The notes beneath the pieces were generated by a model. It made no database searches. It saw only the letters and a program-made list of their open reading frames with translations, and was not told the DNA's origin. A program made the translations under genes and the position numbers. Positions 51,011-59,975 of a DNA stretch of 64,000 bases are shown here, in pieces (position 1 is the first letter of the stretch; the number at the start of each line of letters is the position of its first letter). Origin of the DNA: Hymenobacter rigui (GTDB lineage: Bacteria > Bacteroidota > Bacteroidia > Cytophagales > Hymenobacteraceae); NCBI RefSeq assembly GCF_003944715.1, contig NZ_RWIT01000001.1:124001-188000 (forward strand), written 5' to 3'.

Positions 51011-51850
51011 TTACGCCGCCACCTCCGCTGCCGGGCTGGCCGACGCCGCCGGTTTGGGAGCCATATCGAACAGGAACTCGTTGAGGCGGGCGCGCAGGTC
51101 GGCGGGGGCCAGGTTGCGGAATACCTCCCCGCCGCGCACCAGGGAAATCTGGCTGGTTTCCTCGCTCACTACCAGCACCACGGCGTCGGTTACCTCCGTG
51201 AGGCCGATGGCGGCACGGTGGCGCAGACCCAGGGCGGCCGGTACGTCGGGATTTTCGCTGACGGGCAGAATGCAGCGCGCCGCCTTAATGCGGCCGTTGC
51301 TGATGATGACGGCCCCATCGTGCAAAGGGCTGGTTTTGTTGAAGATGCTCATCAGCAGGCGCTTGCTCACGGTGGCGTCGAGCAGGTCGCCAGAGTCGGC
51401 GAAGAACTTCAGGTCGGAGGCCATGCTGAAGGCAATGAGGGCCCCGGTTTGCTTGCTGGCCAGGCTTTTGGCGGCCTCAATGAACGGGGTAATGTTCATG
51501 CGCTCCGGTTGGGTGTCGCGCCGCCACGAGAACATGCGCAGCCGGTTGCTGAAGCTGGTAGCCTTGCCCACGTTCAGCAGAAACCGTCGGATTTCCTGCT
51601 GAAACAGAATGATGCCCGCCAGCACGCCCACGCTCATAAACTGCCCCAGAATGCTGGTGAGTAGTTCCATGCCGGCCGCCTTCACCACCAGGTAGAAGAG
51701 GTACAACGACATGAAGCCCAGAAACACCTTTAGCGCCACACTTCCCGTCAGCAGCTTGTAGAGCTGATAGAACAATACCGTGACCAGCAGCACGTCCACG
51801 ACGTCTACCCAGCCAATGCGCAGGAAGCCGATGCCGAAGGAGCCTATCAC
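51011..51850 (-). CDS. cdaA: Diadenylate cyclase CdaA
   Basis: 279 residues. Three N-terminal transmembrane helices (about 10-95) are followed by the DAC domain with SPLHDGAVIISNGRI (DGA motif) and ALGLRHRAAIGLTEVTDAVV (RHR motif), the residues that bind ATP and metal. It makes the second messenger c-di-AMP. Its ATG overlaps the folP stop by four bases (51847-51850), so both are coupled. A short Ala/Pro/Ser-rich tail ends the protein. Confidence 0.95.
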   Translation of the reverse strand: MIGSFGIGFLRIGWVDVVDVLLVTVLFYQLYKLLTGSVALKVFLGFMSLYLFYLVVKAAGMELLTSILGQFMSVGVLAGIILFQQEIRRFLLNVGKATSFSNRLRMFSWRRDTQPERMNITPFIEAAKSLASKQTGALIAFSMASDLKFFADSGDLLDATVSKRLLMSIFNKTSPLHDGAVIISNGRIKAARCILPVSENPDVPAALGLRHRAAIGLTEVTDAVVLVVSEETSQISLVRGGEVFRNLAPADLRARLNEFLFDMAPKPAASASPAAEVAA

Positions 51851-52728
51851 GGGGAAAGATTTGGGAAAGTGTTGAGTACCAACTGAATGGTTTGGGTTGC
51901 CTCCGCTACATCGTGTACGCGCAGCAGCCGGGCACCGTTGAGTACCGCCAGGGTGTTGACGCTGACCGTACCCGCCAGGGCTGCATCGGGGGTGAGGCCG
52001 AGCGGTTTGTACACCATGCTTTTGCGCGACAGGCCCGCCAGAATAGGCAAGCCCAGCACGTGCAACTCCCGTAGTCGGCGCAGCAGCTCGTGGCCCTGGG
52101 CGGGCGTTTTGGCAAACCCAAACCCGGGGTCCAGCACCACATCCGTTACGCCGTGCTGGCGCAGCTCGGCCAGCTTGTCGCGGAAGTAGCGCACCAGCTC
52201 CAGCACCAGGTCGCCCTCGTATTGGGTGAGTTGGGTCATGGTCTGGGGCGTGCCGCGCATGTGCATCAGAATGTAGGGCACGCCCAGGCGGCCGGCCGTG
52301 GGTAGCATGTCGGCATCCAACTGGCCCCCGCTCACGTCGTTCAGGATGTCGGCCCCGGCGGCTACGGCCTCAGCCGCCACCTCGGCCCGGAAGGTATCCA
52401 CGGAAATAAACGCCTCCGGAAACGCCCGGCGCACGGCGGCCACGGCGGGCAGCAGGCGGCGCTTTTCCTCCTCCGGACTGATATCCTCGGCCCCGGGGCG
52501 GGTGGAGTAGCCGCCCAAATCCAGTACGGCGGCCCCGGCTTGCAGCATCTGCTCGGCCCGGCGCAGCAGGTCGTCCTCGGCGGCCACGCGGCTGTCCTGG
52601 TAGAAGGAATCGGGCGTCAGGTTGAGGATGCCCATCACCTGCGGACGGCGCAAATCCAGCACCCGGCCGCCGGGGCAGCGCAGCGTCAGCCTCGGGGAAA
52701 AGCACGTATCTTGCGGGGCCTGGAACAT
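51847..52728 (-). CDS. folP: Dihydropteroate synthase
   Basis: 293 residues from the ATG at 52728 (MFQAPQDTCFSPRLTLRCPG). PQVMGILNLTPDSFYQDSR is the pABA/pterin loop start, followed by LDLGGYSTRPGAEDISPEEE (sulfonamide-site loop), VDTFRAEVAAEAVAAGADIL and DVVLDPGFGFAKTPAQGHEL. It joins pterin pyrophosphate with pABA in folate synthesis. The ORF extends far upstream (to 53259) only because the antisense frame of the next gene is open; that extension is rejected. Confidence 0.95.
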   Translation of the reverse strand: MFQAPQDTCFSPRLTLRCPGGRVLDLRRPQVMGILNLTPDSFYQDSRVAAEDDLLRRAEQMLQAGAAVLDLGGYSTRPGAEDISPEEEKRRLLPAVAAVRRAFPEAFISVDTFRAEVAAEAVAAGADILNDVSGGQLDADMLPTAGRLGVPYILMHMRGTPQTMTQLTQYEGDLVLELVRYFRDKLAELRQHGVTDVVLDPGFGFAKTPAQGHELLRRLRELHVLGLPILAGLSRKSMVYKPLGLTPDAALAGTVSVNTLAVLNGARLLRVHDVAEATQTIQLVLNTFPNLSP

Positions 52729-52836
52729 GGATTTTTGGGTAGTTTTTACGCTGTCATCCTTCGTCCTCGATTGATACGCGACATGCTTAGGATGGCAGGC
52801 CATAAAGGCGAATAGCAACAAAATAGCCGCAAAAAC

Positions 52837-53388
52837 TTGGAGAATCAAACTCAGCTTGAATATGACCGGGTGCTGACCCGGTGCCGGACGCTGTTTCTGG
52901 CTAAAACCCACGACTATGGCACGGCTTGGCGAATTTTGCGGCTGCCCAGCGTTACGGACCAGATTTACATTAAAGCCCAGCGCATCCGCAGCATTCAGGA
53001 GAAGGGCACGCAGCTGGTAGCCGATGGGGTGGAGGAGGAGTTTGTGGCCATCATCAACTACTGCCTCATTGCCCTGATGCAGCTGCGCCTGCCCGCCGAT
53101 GCCCCCCTGGACCTGGACCCCGCCGCCGTGGCCCGCGCCTACGACGAGGAAACCGAGGCCAACCGCCAGCTGCTCTTCGCCAAAAACCACGACTACGGCG
53201 AGGCGTGGCGGCAGATGCGCATTGAGAGCATCACGGACATCATTCTGATGAAGCTGCACCGCACCAAGCAGATTGAGGACCTGGGCGGTCTGACCCGCGT
53301 ATCGGAAGGCGTGGACGCCAACTACCGGGACATGCTGAACTACGCCGTGTTTGTGCTGATTAAAATGGGCTACGGGGAGCAGCAGTAA
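52837..53388 (+). CDS. DUF1599 protein with two repeats
   Basis: 183 residues from a TTG at 52837, the only usable start after the in-frame TAG at 52813. Two homologous halves: FLAKTHDYGTAWRILRLPSV then TDQIYIKAQRIRSIQE, and FAKNHDYGEAWRQMRIESI then TDIILMKLHRTKQIED. DUF1599 resembles nucleotide-modification-associated helical domains and its HDYG may contact a ligand or metal. It is encoded divergently next to folP, as in other Bacteroidota. Confidence 0.85.
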   Translation: MENQTQLEYDRVLTRCRTLFLAKTHDYGTAWRILRLPSVTDQIYIKAQRIRSIQEKGTQLVADGVEEEFVAIINYCLIALMQLRLPADAPLDLDPAAVARAYDEETEANRQLLFAKNHDYGEAWRQMRIESITDIILMKLHRTKQIEDLGGLTRVSEGVDANYRDMLNYAVFVLIKMGYGEQQ

Positions 53389-53489
53389 CCTGCCGTCCTG
53401 TGCCTGCTGAGGACCTTATCACTGTGGGGCAACTGTTTCGGCAATGGTGAGTATTATTTCCACGTGATAAAGTCCTGCACAAGCTCCCA

Positions 53490-54653
53490 ATGACCAGTAC
53501 CTTTAGCTCTCAAGCGCCAAGCGCCCCTGTTCCCAAGCCTCCCTTTATGAAACAACTGACCCGCATCTGCTGGCTGCTGCTGGGCACTGTGTTTATCTTC
53601 TCGGGCCTCGTGAAGCTGAATGACCCTATTGGCACGGCCCTGAAGCTGGAAGAATACTTTGAAGTATTTGCCAAGGATTTCGGCTCGTTCTTCACCTTCT
53701 TCATTCCGCATTCCCGCACGCTGAGCATCTTCCTGAGCTCCCTGGAAGTGGTACTGGGTGTGGCCCTGCTGCTGCGCTGGATGCTGCGCCAGACGCTGTG
53801 GGTACTGCTGGGGCTGCTGGTATTTTTCGGGTTCCTGACGTTTTACTCGGCCGCCTTCAATAAGGTAACCGACTGCGGCTGCTTCGGCGACTTCCTCAAG
53901 CTCACACCCTGGGTTTCGTTTGCCAAGGACACGTTCCTGCTGGGCCTGTGGCTGGTGGTGTTCCTGAACCAGCGCTACCTGCGCCGTGTGTTTGCCAAAG
54001 GCACTACGGGTGTCATGTACATTACCCTCGCCTCGGCCGTGGCGGTGGGCGTGGGCGTGAGGGCGCTGGGCCACTTGCCCTACTTCGATTTCCTGCCTTA
54101 TAAAATCGGGAACAACATTCCGCAGCTGATGAAGCCCCGGGAGCAGGCCAAGTACCAGTACGTGATGGAGCGCAACGGCGAAACCAAAACCTTCACGGAA
54201 TACCCCACCGACTCCACCTGGAAGTACAAGAGCATGGAGGTACTGAATCCCGAGGCCAGCAAGCCTGTCATCACCGACTTCTCCATCTTCGACGCCGAGC
54301 AGCAGAATCATACCGACGAGGTACTGAAGGGCAACAAGCTGCTGCTCATCATCCAGAACGTGCAGGACGCCGACCGGGACCGGTTCAAGGACATCAACAA
54401 GCTGATGGAAGCCACGGCCAAGTCGCGTAAGCAGATTCAGCCGCTCATCATCACCAGCAGCAGCCCTCAGGAGTTCGATGCCTTCCGCCACGACGTGAAC
54501 CTGCCCGGCACTTACTACTTCGCCGATGCCACGGTGCTCAAATCCATGATTCGCTCCAACCCCGGCTTTATTCTGCTGCAGGATGGCGTGGTGAAAGGCA
54601 AGTACCACTACCACGACATCCCCGACGCCAGCAAGCTGGAAGACCTTTTATAG
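53490..54653 (+). CDS. BT_3928-family membrane protein (DoxX/MauE-like plus thioredoxin-like end)
   Basis: 387 residues (alternative ATG at 53547). Four or five transmembrane helices in the first 190 residues with FIFSGLVKLNDPIGTALKLE, EVVLGVALLL and TDCGCFGDFLKLTPWVSFAK, where a Cys-x-Cys might take part in redox chemistry as in MauE. The C-terminal half (about 210-387, LLLIIQNVQDADRDRFKDIN) is periplasmic or cytoplasmic and thioredoxin-like in outline. It lies in the conserved DUF1599-BT_3928-shikimate kinase neighbourhood. Confidence 0.85.
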   Translation: MTSTFSSQAPSAPVPKPPFMKQLTRICWLLLGTVFIFSGLVKLNDPIGTALKLEEYFEVFAKDFGSFFTFFIPHSRTLSIFLSSLEVVLGVALLLRWMLRQTLWVLLGLLVFFGFLTFYSAAFNKVTDCGCFGDFLKLTPWVSFAKDTFLLGLWLVVFLNQRYLRRVFAKGTTGVMYITLASAVAVGVGVRALGHLPYFDFLPYKIGNNIPQLMKPREQAKYQYVMERNGETKTFTEYPTDSTWKYKSMEVLNPEASKPVITDFSIFDAEQQNHTDEVLKGNKLLLIIQNVQDADRDRFKDINKLMEATAKSRKQIQPLIITSSSPQEFDAFRHDVNLPGTYYFADATVLKSMIRSNPGFILLQDGVVKGKYHYHDIPDASKLEDLL

Positions 54654-54739
54654 TGCTTAGTTATTAGTGCCTGGTGCTTAGGCTGGTTAATCAGAATCCA
54701 AACACCAAGCACTAATATCTAAGCACCAAGCACTAACAA
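54651..54739. repeat. Stop-to-start inverted repeat, TTAGTGCTTAG family
   Basis: The left arm begins inside the stop codon of the BT_3928 gene (TAGTGCTTAGTTATTAGTGC...). The right arm (ACACCAAGCACTAATATCTA then AGCACCAAGCACTAAC) runs to within two bases of the next ATG at 54740. Related to 26281-26388. Confidence 0.85.
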
Positions 54740-55798
54740 ATGATTGGTTTTATTCTGACCCGGTTGTGGCAGGGCGTACTGGTGCTGCTGGGCGTAGCCC
54801 TCACCGTGTTTTTCCTGTTTCAGGTGCTGCCCGGCGACCCGGTGGCCCTGCTGGCCGGCCAACGCTCCGACGCCGCCACCCGCGCCGCCATTGCGCAGGA
54901 CCTGGGCCTCGACCAGCCCCTGCCCGTGCAGCTGCTGGGGTACCTCAATGATGTGTCGCCGGTGGGCGTGCACCCGCGCGACTCGGCGGGCGTGGCCAAG
55001 TACGGCGGCGTGCAGTTGCTGCCGTTGGGCGCGGAGAAGGCGCTGGTGCTGAAAACGCCCTACCTGCGCCGTTCTTTCCAAAGCAATAAAGAAGTGCTGA
55101 GCATCCTGCTCGACCACTTTACTGGCACCATGTGGCTGGCTTTGGCGGCTATGCTGCTGGCGGCAGTGGTTGGTATTGGGCTGGGCGTGGTAGCAGCCCT
55201 GCGTCCCCATTCCTGGCTGGATCGGGTGCTGGTGTCTACCTCGGTGCTGGGTATTTCGGTGCCATCGTTTGTGGCAGCTATTCTCATTGCCATTACGTTC
55301 GGGTTCTACTGGAGCCGCTGGACGGGCCTGAACCTCACCGGGCAGCTCTTCGAAACCGACCCTTTCACCGGCCGCCACCTGGTGCTAAAAAATCTGCTGC
55401 TGCCGGCCATTGCTCTGGGCGTGCGGCCCCTGGCGGTTATTGTGCAGCTCACCCGCTCCTCCATGCTCGATGTGATGAGCCAGGACTACATCCGCACGGC
55501 CCGGGCCAAGGGGCTTTCGGGCTACCGCATGGTGGTGGGGCATGCTCTTAAAAATGCCCTGAACCCGGTTATTACGGCCGTATCGGGCTGGCTGGCTTCG
55601 CTGATGGCGGGTGCTTTCTTTATTGAGTACATCTTCAACTGGAAAGGCCTAGGAACCGTAACGCTCCGTGCCGTGGAAAACCTCGATTTTCCGGTGGTCA
55701 TGGGGGCCACTATTTTCATTGCGGCACTGTTTGTAGTGGTGAACATCGTGGTAGATGTCCTCTACGCCGTGTTCGACCCCCGCGTGAAGCTGGGGTAA
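54740..55798 (+). CDS. ABC transporter permease, DppB/OppB type
   Basis: 352 residues with six transmembrane helices: MIGFILTRLWQGVLVLLGVA first, then VFFLFQVLPGDPVALLAGQR, and the permease EAA-like loop RTARAKGLSGYRMVVGHALK near the end. This is the B-subunit permease of peptide/nickel-type importers. An insertion at about 75-110 (SPVGVHPRDSAGVAKYGGVQ) precedes the conserved core. The partner permease, ATPases and binding protein are absent from the window. Confidence 0.9.
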   Translation: MIGFILTRLWQGVLVLLGVALTVFFLFQVLPGDPVALLAGQRSDAATRAAIAQDLGLDQPLPVQLLGYLNDVSPVGVHPRDSAGVAKYGGVQLLPLGAEKALVLKTPYLRRSFQSNKEVLSILLDHFTGTMWLALAAMLLAAVVGIGLGVVAALRPHSWLDRVLVSTSVLGISVPSFVAAILIAITFGFYWSRWTGLNLTGQLFETDPFTGRHLVLKNLLLPAIALGVRPLAVIVQLTRSSMLDVMSQDYIRTARAKGLSGYRMVVGHALKNALNPVITAVSGWLASLMAGAFFIEYIFNWKGLGTVTLRAVENLDFPVVMGATIFIAALFVVVNIVVDVLYAVFDPRVKLG

Positions 55799-55823
55799 CT
55801 TCACTTTCCTCACATTTCACACC

Positions 55824-56345
55824 ATGCGCCTTTACCTGATTGGCATGCCCGGCGCGGGCAAAACTACCCTGGGTCGGGCGCTGGCCGTAGCATATCAGCT
55901 GCCATTTCTGGATCTGGATGAGGAAATTGTGCGTCGGGAGCAGCGGAGCGTGTCGGAGATATTCGCTCAGGACGGGGAGGAGTATTTTCGGCAGCGGGAG
56001 GCTGATGTGCTACGCAGCCTCATTGCTGAACACCCGCAGATAGTACTGGCCACCGGTGGCGGCACGCCCTGCTTCCACCATAACCTGGAGTTGCTGCTCG
56101 AAACCGGCTTGGCGCTGTATCTGGCGGTGCCGATAGAAGAGCTGGTGCGCCGGCTGTTGGCCGTGGCCGCCACGCGCCCTCTGTTGGCCTCTTTGCCCGA
56201 TGCCGCCGGCCTGGAAACCCGCTTGCGTGAAACCTTGGCGGCCCGGCAGCAGTTTTATGAACGTGCACCGCTGCGCTGCACGGCCCCTACCTGCTCCGTA
56301 GATGCTGTGCAACAACTGCTGGCCCGCTACTCCGCCACGGCATAA
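55824..56345 (+). CDS. aroK: Shikimate kinase
   Basis: 173 residues. Walker A in LIGMPGAGKTTLGRALA, shikimate-binding FLDLDEEIVRRE, FRQREADVLRSL, VLATGGGTPC and the lid region RPLLASLPDA. It phosphorylates shikimate in aromatic amino acid synthesis. It begins 25 bases after the ABC permease stop codon and is presumably cotranscribed. Length and motifs are normal. Confidence 0.96.
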   Translation: MRLYLIGMPGAGKTTLGRALAVAYQLPFLDLDEEIVRREQRSVSEIFAQDGEEYFRQREADVLRSLIAEHPQIVLATGGGTPCFHHNLELLLETGLALYLAVPIEELVRRLLAVAATRPLLASLPDAAGLETRLRETLAARQQFYERAPLRCTAPTCSVDAVQQLLARYSATA

Positions 56346-56384
56346 TAACCTGAGTGAGTGGCCCGGCATTTGCGCAAGCATGCG

Positions 56385-56392
56385 TATTTTTG
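56385..56392 (+). promoter_or_regulatory. -7 box TATTTTTG for the hydroxylase gene
   Basis: Exact TAnnTTTG match 24 bases upstream of the ATG at 56417; no -33 TTTG at the standard spacing. Confidence 0.45.
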
Positions 56393-56416
56393 CGCCTTCA
56401 TCATTCCTGTATTGGT

Positions 56417-57091
56417 ATGAATACCACTTCCGAAGCTCCGGAAACCGTTGCTCCCGTTACGCCCGCCAAACCCGCCGAAGCTATTAAGCCCAAGCACAAA
56501 GGCTCGGCCCGCCTGTTTGAGAATCCGGTACTGGAGCGCCTGACCCATACGCACATTGCCGGTCCGCTCACCATTTTTTTCGCCGTAGCGGCCGTAAGCC
56601 TATACTATAGCCTCAGTCAGGGCCTGCTCACGGGGCTGTCGGCCTTCGGGCTGTTTCTGGGAGGCTGGTTCCTGTTCACGCTGGCTGAGTACCTGATGCA
56701 CCGCTTCCTGTACCACATGAAGACGGATACGCCCGGTAAGGCCAAATTTCAGTACACCATGCACGGCGTACACCATGAGTTTCCGAAGGATAAGACCCGC
56801 CTGGCCATGCCCCCCATCCTGACGGTGTTCGTGGCTTCCCTGCTGTTCTTCATATTCCGGTTCACGTTCGGCAATGCCGGCTTTGGTATCCTGGCGGGGT
56901 TCGTGTTTGGCTATGCGCTGTACCTGTTTGTGCATTATGCCATTCACATGTATTCGCCCCCGAAAAACTTCCTGAAATTCTGGTGGCATCATCATGCGCA
57001 ACACCACTACCGGCAGGATGAAATTGCCTTTGGCGTGAGCACCACCCTCTGGGACCACATTGTGGGTACTATGCCTAAGAACAAGAAGTAG
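56417..57091 (+). CDS. Fatty-acid-hydroxylase / sterol-desaturase superfamily enzyme
   Basis: 224 residues from the ATG at 56417. Four helices and the eight-His di-iron pattern: LAEYLMHRFLYH, MHGVHHEFPKDKTRLAMPP, LFVHYAIHMY and FWWHHHAQHHYRQDE. HGVHHEFPKDKTRLAMPP closely follows the fatty acid 2-hydroxylase (Scs7/FA2H) signature, so 2-hydroxylation of a fatty acyl chain, for example of ceramide, is a reasonable prediction, though not proven. A Pro/Ala/Lys-rich N-terminus precedes the first helix. Confidence 0.85.
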   Translation: MNTTSEAPETVAPVTPAKPAEAIKPKHKGSARLFENPVLERLTHTHIAGPLTIFFAVAAVSLYYSLSQGLLTGLSAFGLFLGGWFLFTLAEYLMHRFLYHMKTDTPGKAKFQYTMHGVHHEFPKDKTRLAMPPILTVFVASLLFFIFRFTFGNAGFGILAGFVFGYALYLFVHYAIHMYSPPKNFLKFWWHHHAQHHYRQDEIAFGVSTTLWDHIVGTMPKNKK

Positions 57092-57111
57092 CAACCGACA
57101 AAAGCTCATCA

Positions 57112-57155
57112 GCCACAGCGCCCCGCCCACAATAGTGTGAGCGGGGCGCTGTGGC
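57112..57155 (+). terminator. Hairpin after the hydroxylase gene
   Basis: GCCACAGCGCCCCGC (57112-57126) pairs perfectly with GCGGGGCGCTGTGGC (57141-57155), with further CACA/TGTG pairing inside the loop. Confidence 0.75.
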
Positions 57156-57383
57156 ATACGGGTCGCTAAGCAGACATAGAAACGGCTAACGGGGTGCTGG
57201 CAGAAAAATATTGGGTGTGAGTTCTCAGGTAGCGAAGGGAATACCTACCTTGCGCGGTAAAGCAAGTTAGTAAGACGGTGTGTACAAGTGTATTGACGCG
57301 TTTTGATGCACACGTGTACCTGCCCTGGAACTTAGCACTCTCCGATTACCGGTAACCCTCGATTTTCTTACCTACTCTTCCCT

Positions 57384-59711
57384 ATGAACAAACTTTACCT
57401 TGTTGCTCTCGGCTTGCTGCTGGGAACTTCGGTCGCGCAGGCCCAATACGTTTTCACGGATACTAACCTGGGGCCGTACACGCAGGATTTCAATACGCTG
57501 ACTGGCAACCAGACCTTCACGAATGGCACAACGCTACCGGGCGTATACGCCACCTTCACGTTTGATACCGCGCCTACGGTTGAACAGGCAGCCTCTGCGT
57601 TCGGGCCTATTCCAGCCAACGACGGTAGCAACACCGCAGCCTTCTGGTATCACTTCGGCTATGCTGGCAGCACCGATCGGGCGCTGGGAGGTATTGCTTC
57701 CACCACCGTTGCCAACGGTATCGGCTACATTGGTATTCGGCTGAAAAACAGCAGCTCGAAGGTTATCAAGAACCTGGAAGTGCAGTACGCCATGGAGCAA
57801 TGGTACAACTCCGGAAACAACGGCGCTGCCATGGTGAAATTCCACTACCAGCGGTCTGCCAGTGCCATAACGTCAAATATCACCGGAACCTGGACGCCGC
57901 TGACGACGCTGGACGTGCAGGCTCCTTCAACCACTACCGTTATTGCGCCGCGTGACGGCAATTCCTCCACCAACCGGCGGGTAATGAAAGCTACGCTGCA
58001 GGATATTAACCTGGCGGTAGGTGAAGAGATTATGCTACGGTGGTCGTACACGTTCAATACCGGCACCAATGGCAACGGGCTAAGTATGGATGATGTGGTC
58101 ATTTCTCCCCAGACGAACGTATTTTACTCTGCCACCAGCGGGGATTTGGACAAAAACAACAGCTGGGGTACTTCCACCGATGGTTCCGGAACCAGGCCCT
58201 CGGATTTCACCTCCGCAAACCAGACGTTTTATGTACAGGGCACTGCCACCGCCAACCGTGTACAGCAGGGCAATGCCTGGATTGTAAGTGGCGCCAACTC
58301 CAAAATTATAGTGGGTAACGGCGTTACGCCTTCCCGCCTGCTGATTGATAATTCCAACAAAACAGTTGAAGGTATAATTGAGGTAGCCGCCGGCTCAACA
58401 CTGGAAATTCAGCGCACGGACCTGAAGAATGTTAAACTGGGTTACCTGGACCCCACCAGCACGGTCATCTTCAGCGGTAATGGCCTGGCGCACACCATTC
58501 CGGCCACCAGCTACGGCAACCTAACGCTGGCCGATGGCGGCGCTAAAACGCTGGGAGGCGCAGTGCTGGTAAGTGGGCAGGTTAACCTGAACTCTAATAC
58601 CAATCTTACTCTGGGTAATTACGATGCCACCATTCTGCGGGGCGGCGGGCTGAGCAATTACGGCAGCTCTGCCTTTGTGGTTACGAATGGTACCGGCCGC
58701 CTGCGCCAGGCCGTGCAGAACAGTGGCGTTGATGTGGTATACCCCGTGGGTAGCTCAGCCACCAGCTACACGCCTGCTTACCTGCAACAGCCCAATAGTA
58801 CTACTGCCCGCAACGAGGATGTGTTCGGAGTACGCGTGCAGAACGGCATCTATAGCCGCTACGATGCCAATGACAACGCGCAGGGCACGGCCATATCGGC
58901 TAGCCAGGGCGTAGATAAAACCTGGCTGATAAGTGAGGAGGTGAAAGGTAATGCCAACGTGACGATGGGCCTGCAATGGAATACTGCCGATGAAGCTACT
59001 GGCTCTCCCGCCTTCGACCGCACCAAAGCCTACGTGGGGCACTATCTCACCTCACCACAACCGTATTTCGACCGGGTCGCTGCGACGGCCGCTACGGCGG
59101 GCTCTATTACCGGCAGCTACCGCATGAGCCGCTCCGGCATTACCAGCTTCTCGCCCTTCGTAGTTTCTTCCCGCAATGGCGGGCCGCTACCGGTGCAGCT
59201 GGTAAGCTTCTCGGCGCAACGGAGCGGCACGGGCGTAGTGAGTAGCTGGGAAACGGCTCAGGAACTTAATAACCGTCACTTCGTGGTAGAGCGCAGCCGC
59301 ACCGGCCAGGATTTTGAGGCCATTGGTACGGTAGCCGGCCACGGTACCAGCAACAATGCCCACCGCTACCAGTACACGGATACACAGGCTCCCGCCGCCG
59401 TAACCTATTACCGGCTGCGGCAGGTGGATACCGACGGAGCGGAGGCGTTTTCAGCGGTGGTGGCAGTAAATGGTACGGGAGAGGCCGCGCTGGCCTGGGT
59501 ACAGCCCAACCCCGGAACCGGCCTCTATCAGCTGGTAGTTCAGCAACCGGGCAGTGTGATACAGGCCGAGGTGCTCAGCGTGATAGGCTCCCGCGTGCAA
59601 ACTGTGGGGGCCGATGGCCGCATCGACCTGCAGCAGCAGCCTAGCGGTATATACCTAGTACGCTACCGCACGGCACAGGGCCCCAAAACGCTTCGCCTAC
59701 TCAAGGAATAA
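57384..59711 (+). CDS. Large exported protein with T9SS sorting domain
   Basis: 775 residues with a signal peptide (MNKLYLVALGLLLGTSVAQA). The N-terminal 230 residues resemble PEP-CTERM/T9SS-associated jelly-roll modules (AFWYHFGYAGSTDRALGGIA, LSMDDVVIS). The middle (about 250-600) is a Gly/Asn/Thr-rich beta-helical region (VYPVGSSATSYTPAYLQQPN). From about 625 lies a fibronectin-like block (VQLVSFSAQRSGTGVVSSWE) and the T9SS sorting domain ending KTLRLLKE. A predicted cell-surface adhesin-like protein with no catalytic motif. Confidence 0.85.
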   Translation: MNKLYLVALGLLLGTSVAQAQYVFTDTNLGPYTQDFNTLTGNQTFTNGTTLPGVYATFTFDTAPTVEQAASAFGPIPANDGSNTAAFWYHFGYAGSTDRALGGIASTTVANGIGYIGIRLKNSSSKVIKNLEVQYAMEQWYNSGNNGAAMVKFHYQRSASAITSNITGTWTPLTTLDVQAPSTTTVIAPRDGNSSTNRRVMKATLQDINLAVGEEIMLRWSYTFNTGTNGNGLSMDDVVISPQTNVFYSATSGDLDKNNSWGTSTDGSGTRPSDFTSANQTFYVQGTATANRVQQGNAWIVSGANSKIIVGNGVTPSRLLIDNSNKTVEGIIEVAAGSTLEIQRTDLKNVKLGYLDPTSTVIFSGNGLAHTIPATSYGNLTLADGGAKTLGGAVLVSGQVNLNSNTNLTLGNYDATILRGGGLSNYGSSAFVVTNGTGRLRQAVQNSGVDVVYPVGSSATSYTPAYLQQPNSTTARNEDVFGVRVQNGIYSRYDANDNAQGTAISASQGVDKTWLISEEVKGNANVTMGLQWNTADEATGSPAFDRTKAYVGHYLTSPQPYFDRVAATAATAGSITGSYRMSRSGITSFSPFVVSSRNGGPLPVQLVSFSAQRSGTGVVSSWETAQELNNRHFVVERSRTGQDFEAIGTVAGHGTSNNAHRYQYTDTQAPAAVTYYRLRQVDTDGAEAFSAVVAVNGTGEAALAWVQPNPGTGLYQLVVQQPGSVIQAEVLSVIGSRVQTVGADGRIDLQQQPSGIYLVRYRTAQGPKTLRLLKE

Positions 59712-59726
59712 CCGCATTCCGGTACT

Positions 59727-59772
59727 AATACAAAACGGCCCCGCACCAGTTGGTGAGGGGCCGTTTTGTATT
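59727..59772. terminator. Bidirectional terminator after the T9SS protein
   Basis: AATACAAAACGGCCCC (59727-59742) pairs perfectly with GGGGCCGTTTTGTATT (59757-59772), between convergent genes. Confidence 0.85.
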
Positions 59773-59798
59773 ATGAGGGGTAGCTTGTACGTGCCAGA

Positions 59799-59975
59799 TT
59801 ACGGACGGCGGAAGCGGCTTACAACAAACCAGATTAGCAGTACTATCAGGAACACACCTACAATGCCCGTCCAGGCACCGGCTTTAAAAACAGTGGCAAT
59901 GGCGTCGCAGCTGCTTAGGCTGAAGGTGAGCAGAACCAGCAAGGCAGCAATAGTTGGGAAGCGGAAGGTGTTCAT
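59799..59975 (-). CDS. Small lipoprotein with one transmembrane helix
   Basis: 58 residues from the ATG at 59975: MNTFRFPTIAALLVLLTFSL then the lipobox LSSC (Cys23), a short linker (DAIATVFKAGAWTG), a hydrophobic helix (IVGVFLIVLLIWFVV) and a basic end SRFRRP. The same layout is common among small Bacteroidota proteins, often mis-named phosphatidate cytidylyltransferase. Function unknown. Convergent with the T9SS gene. Confidence 0.75.
   Translation of the reverse strand: MNTFRFPTIAALLVLLTFSLSSCDAIATVFKAGAWTGIVGVFLIVLLIWFVVSRFRRP

Noticed and set aside
52729..53259. Upstream extension of folP
   Set aside because: The frame is open only because it is antisense to the DUF1599 gene; conserved folP sequence starts after 52728.
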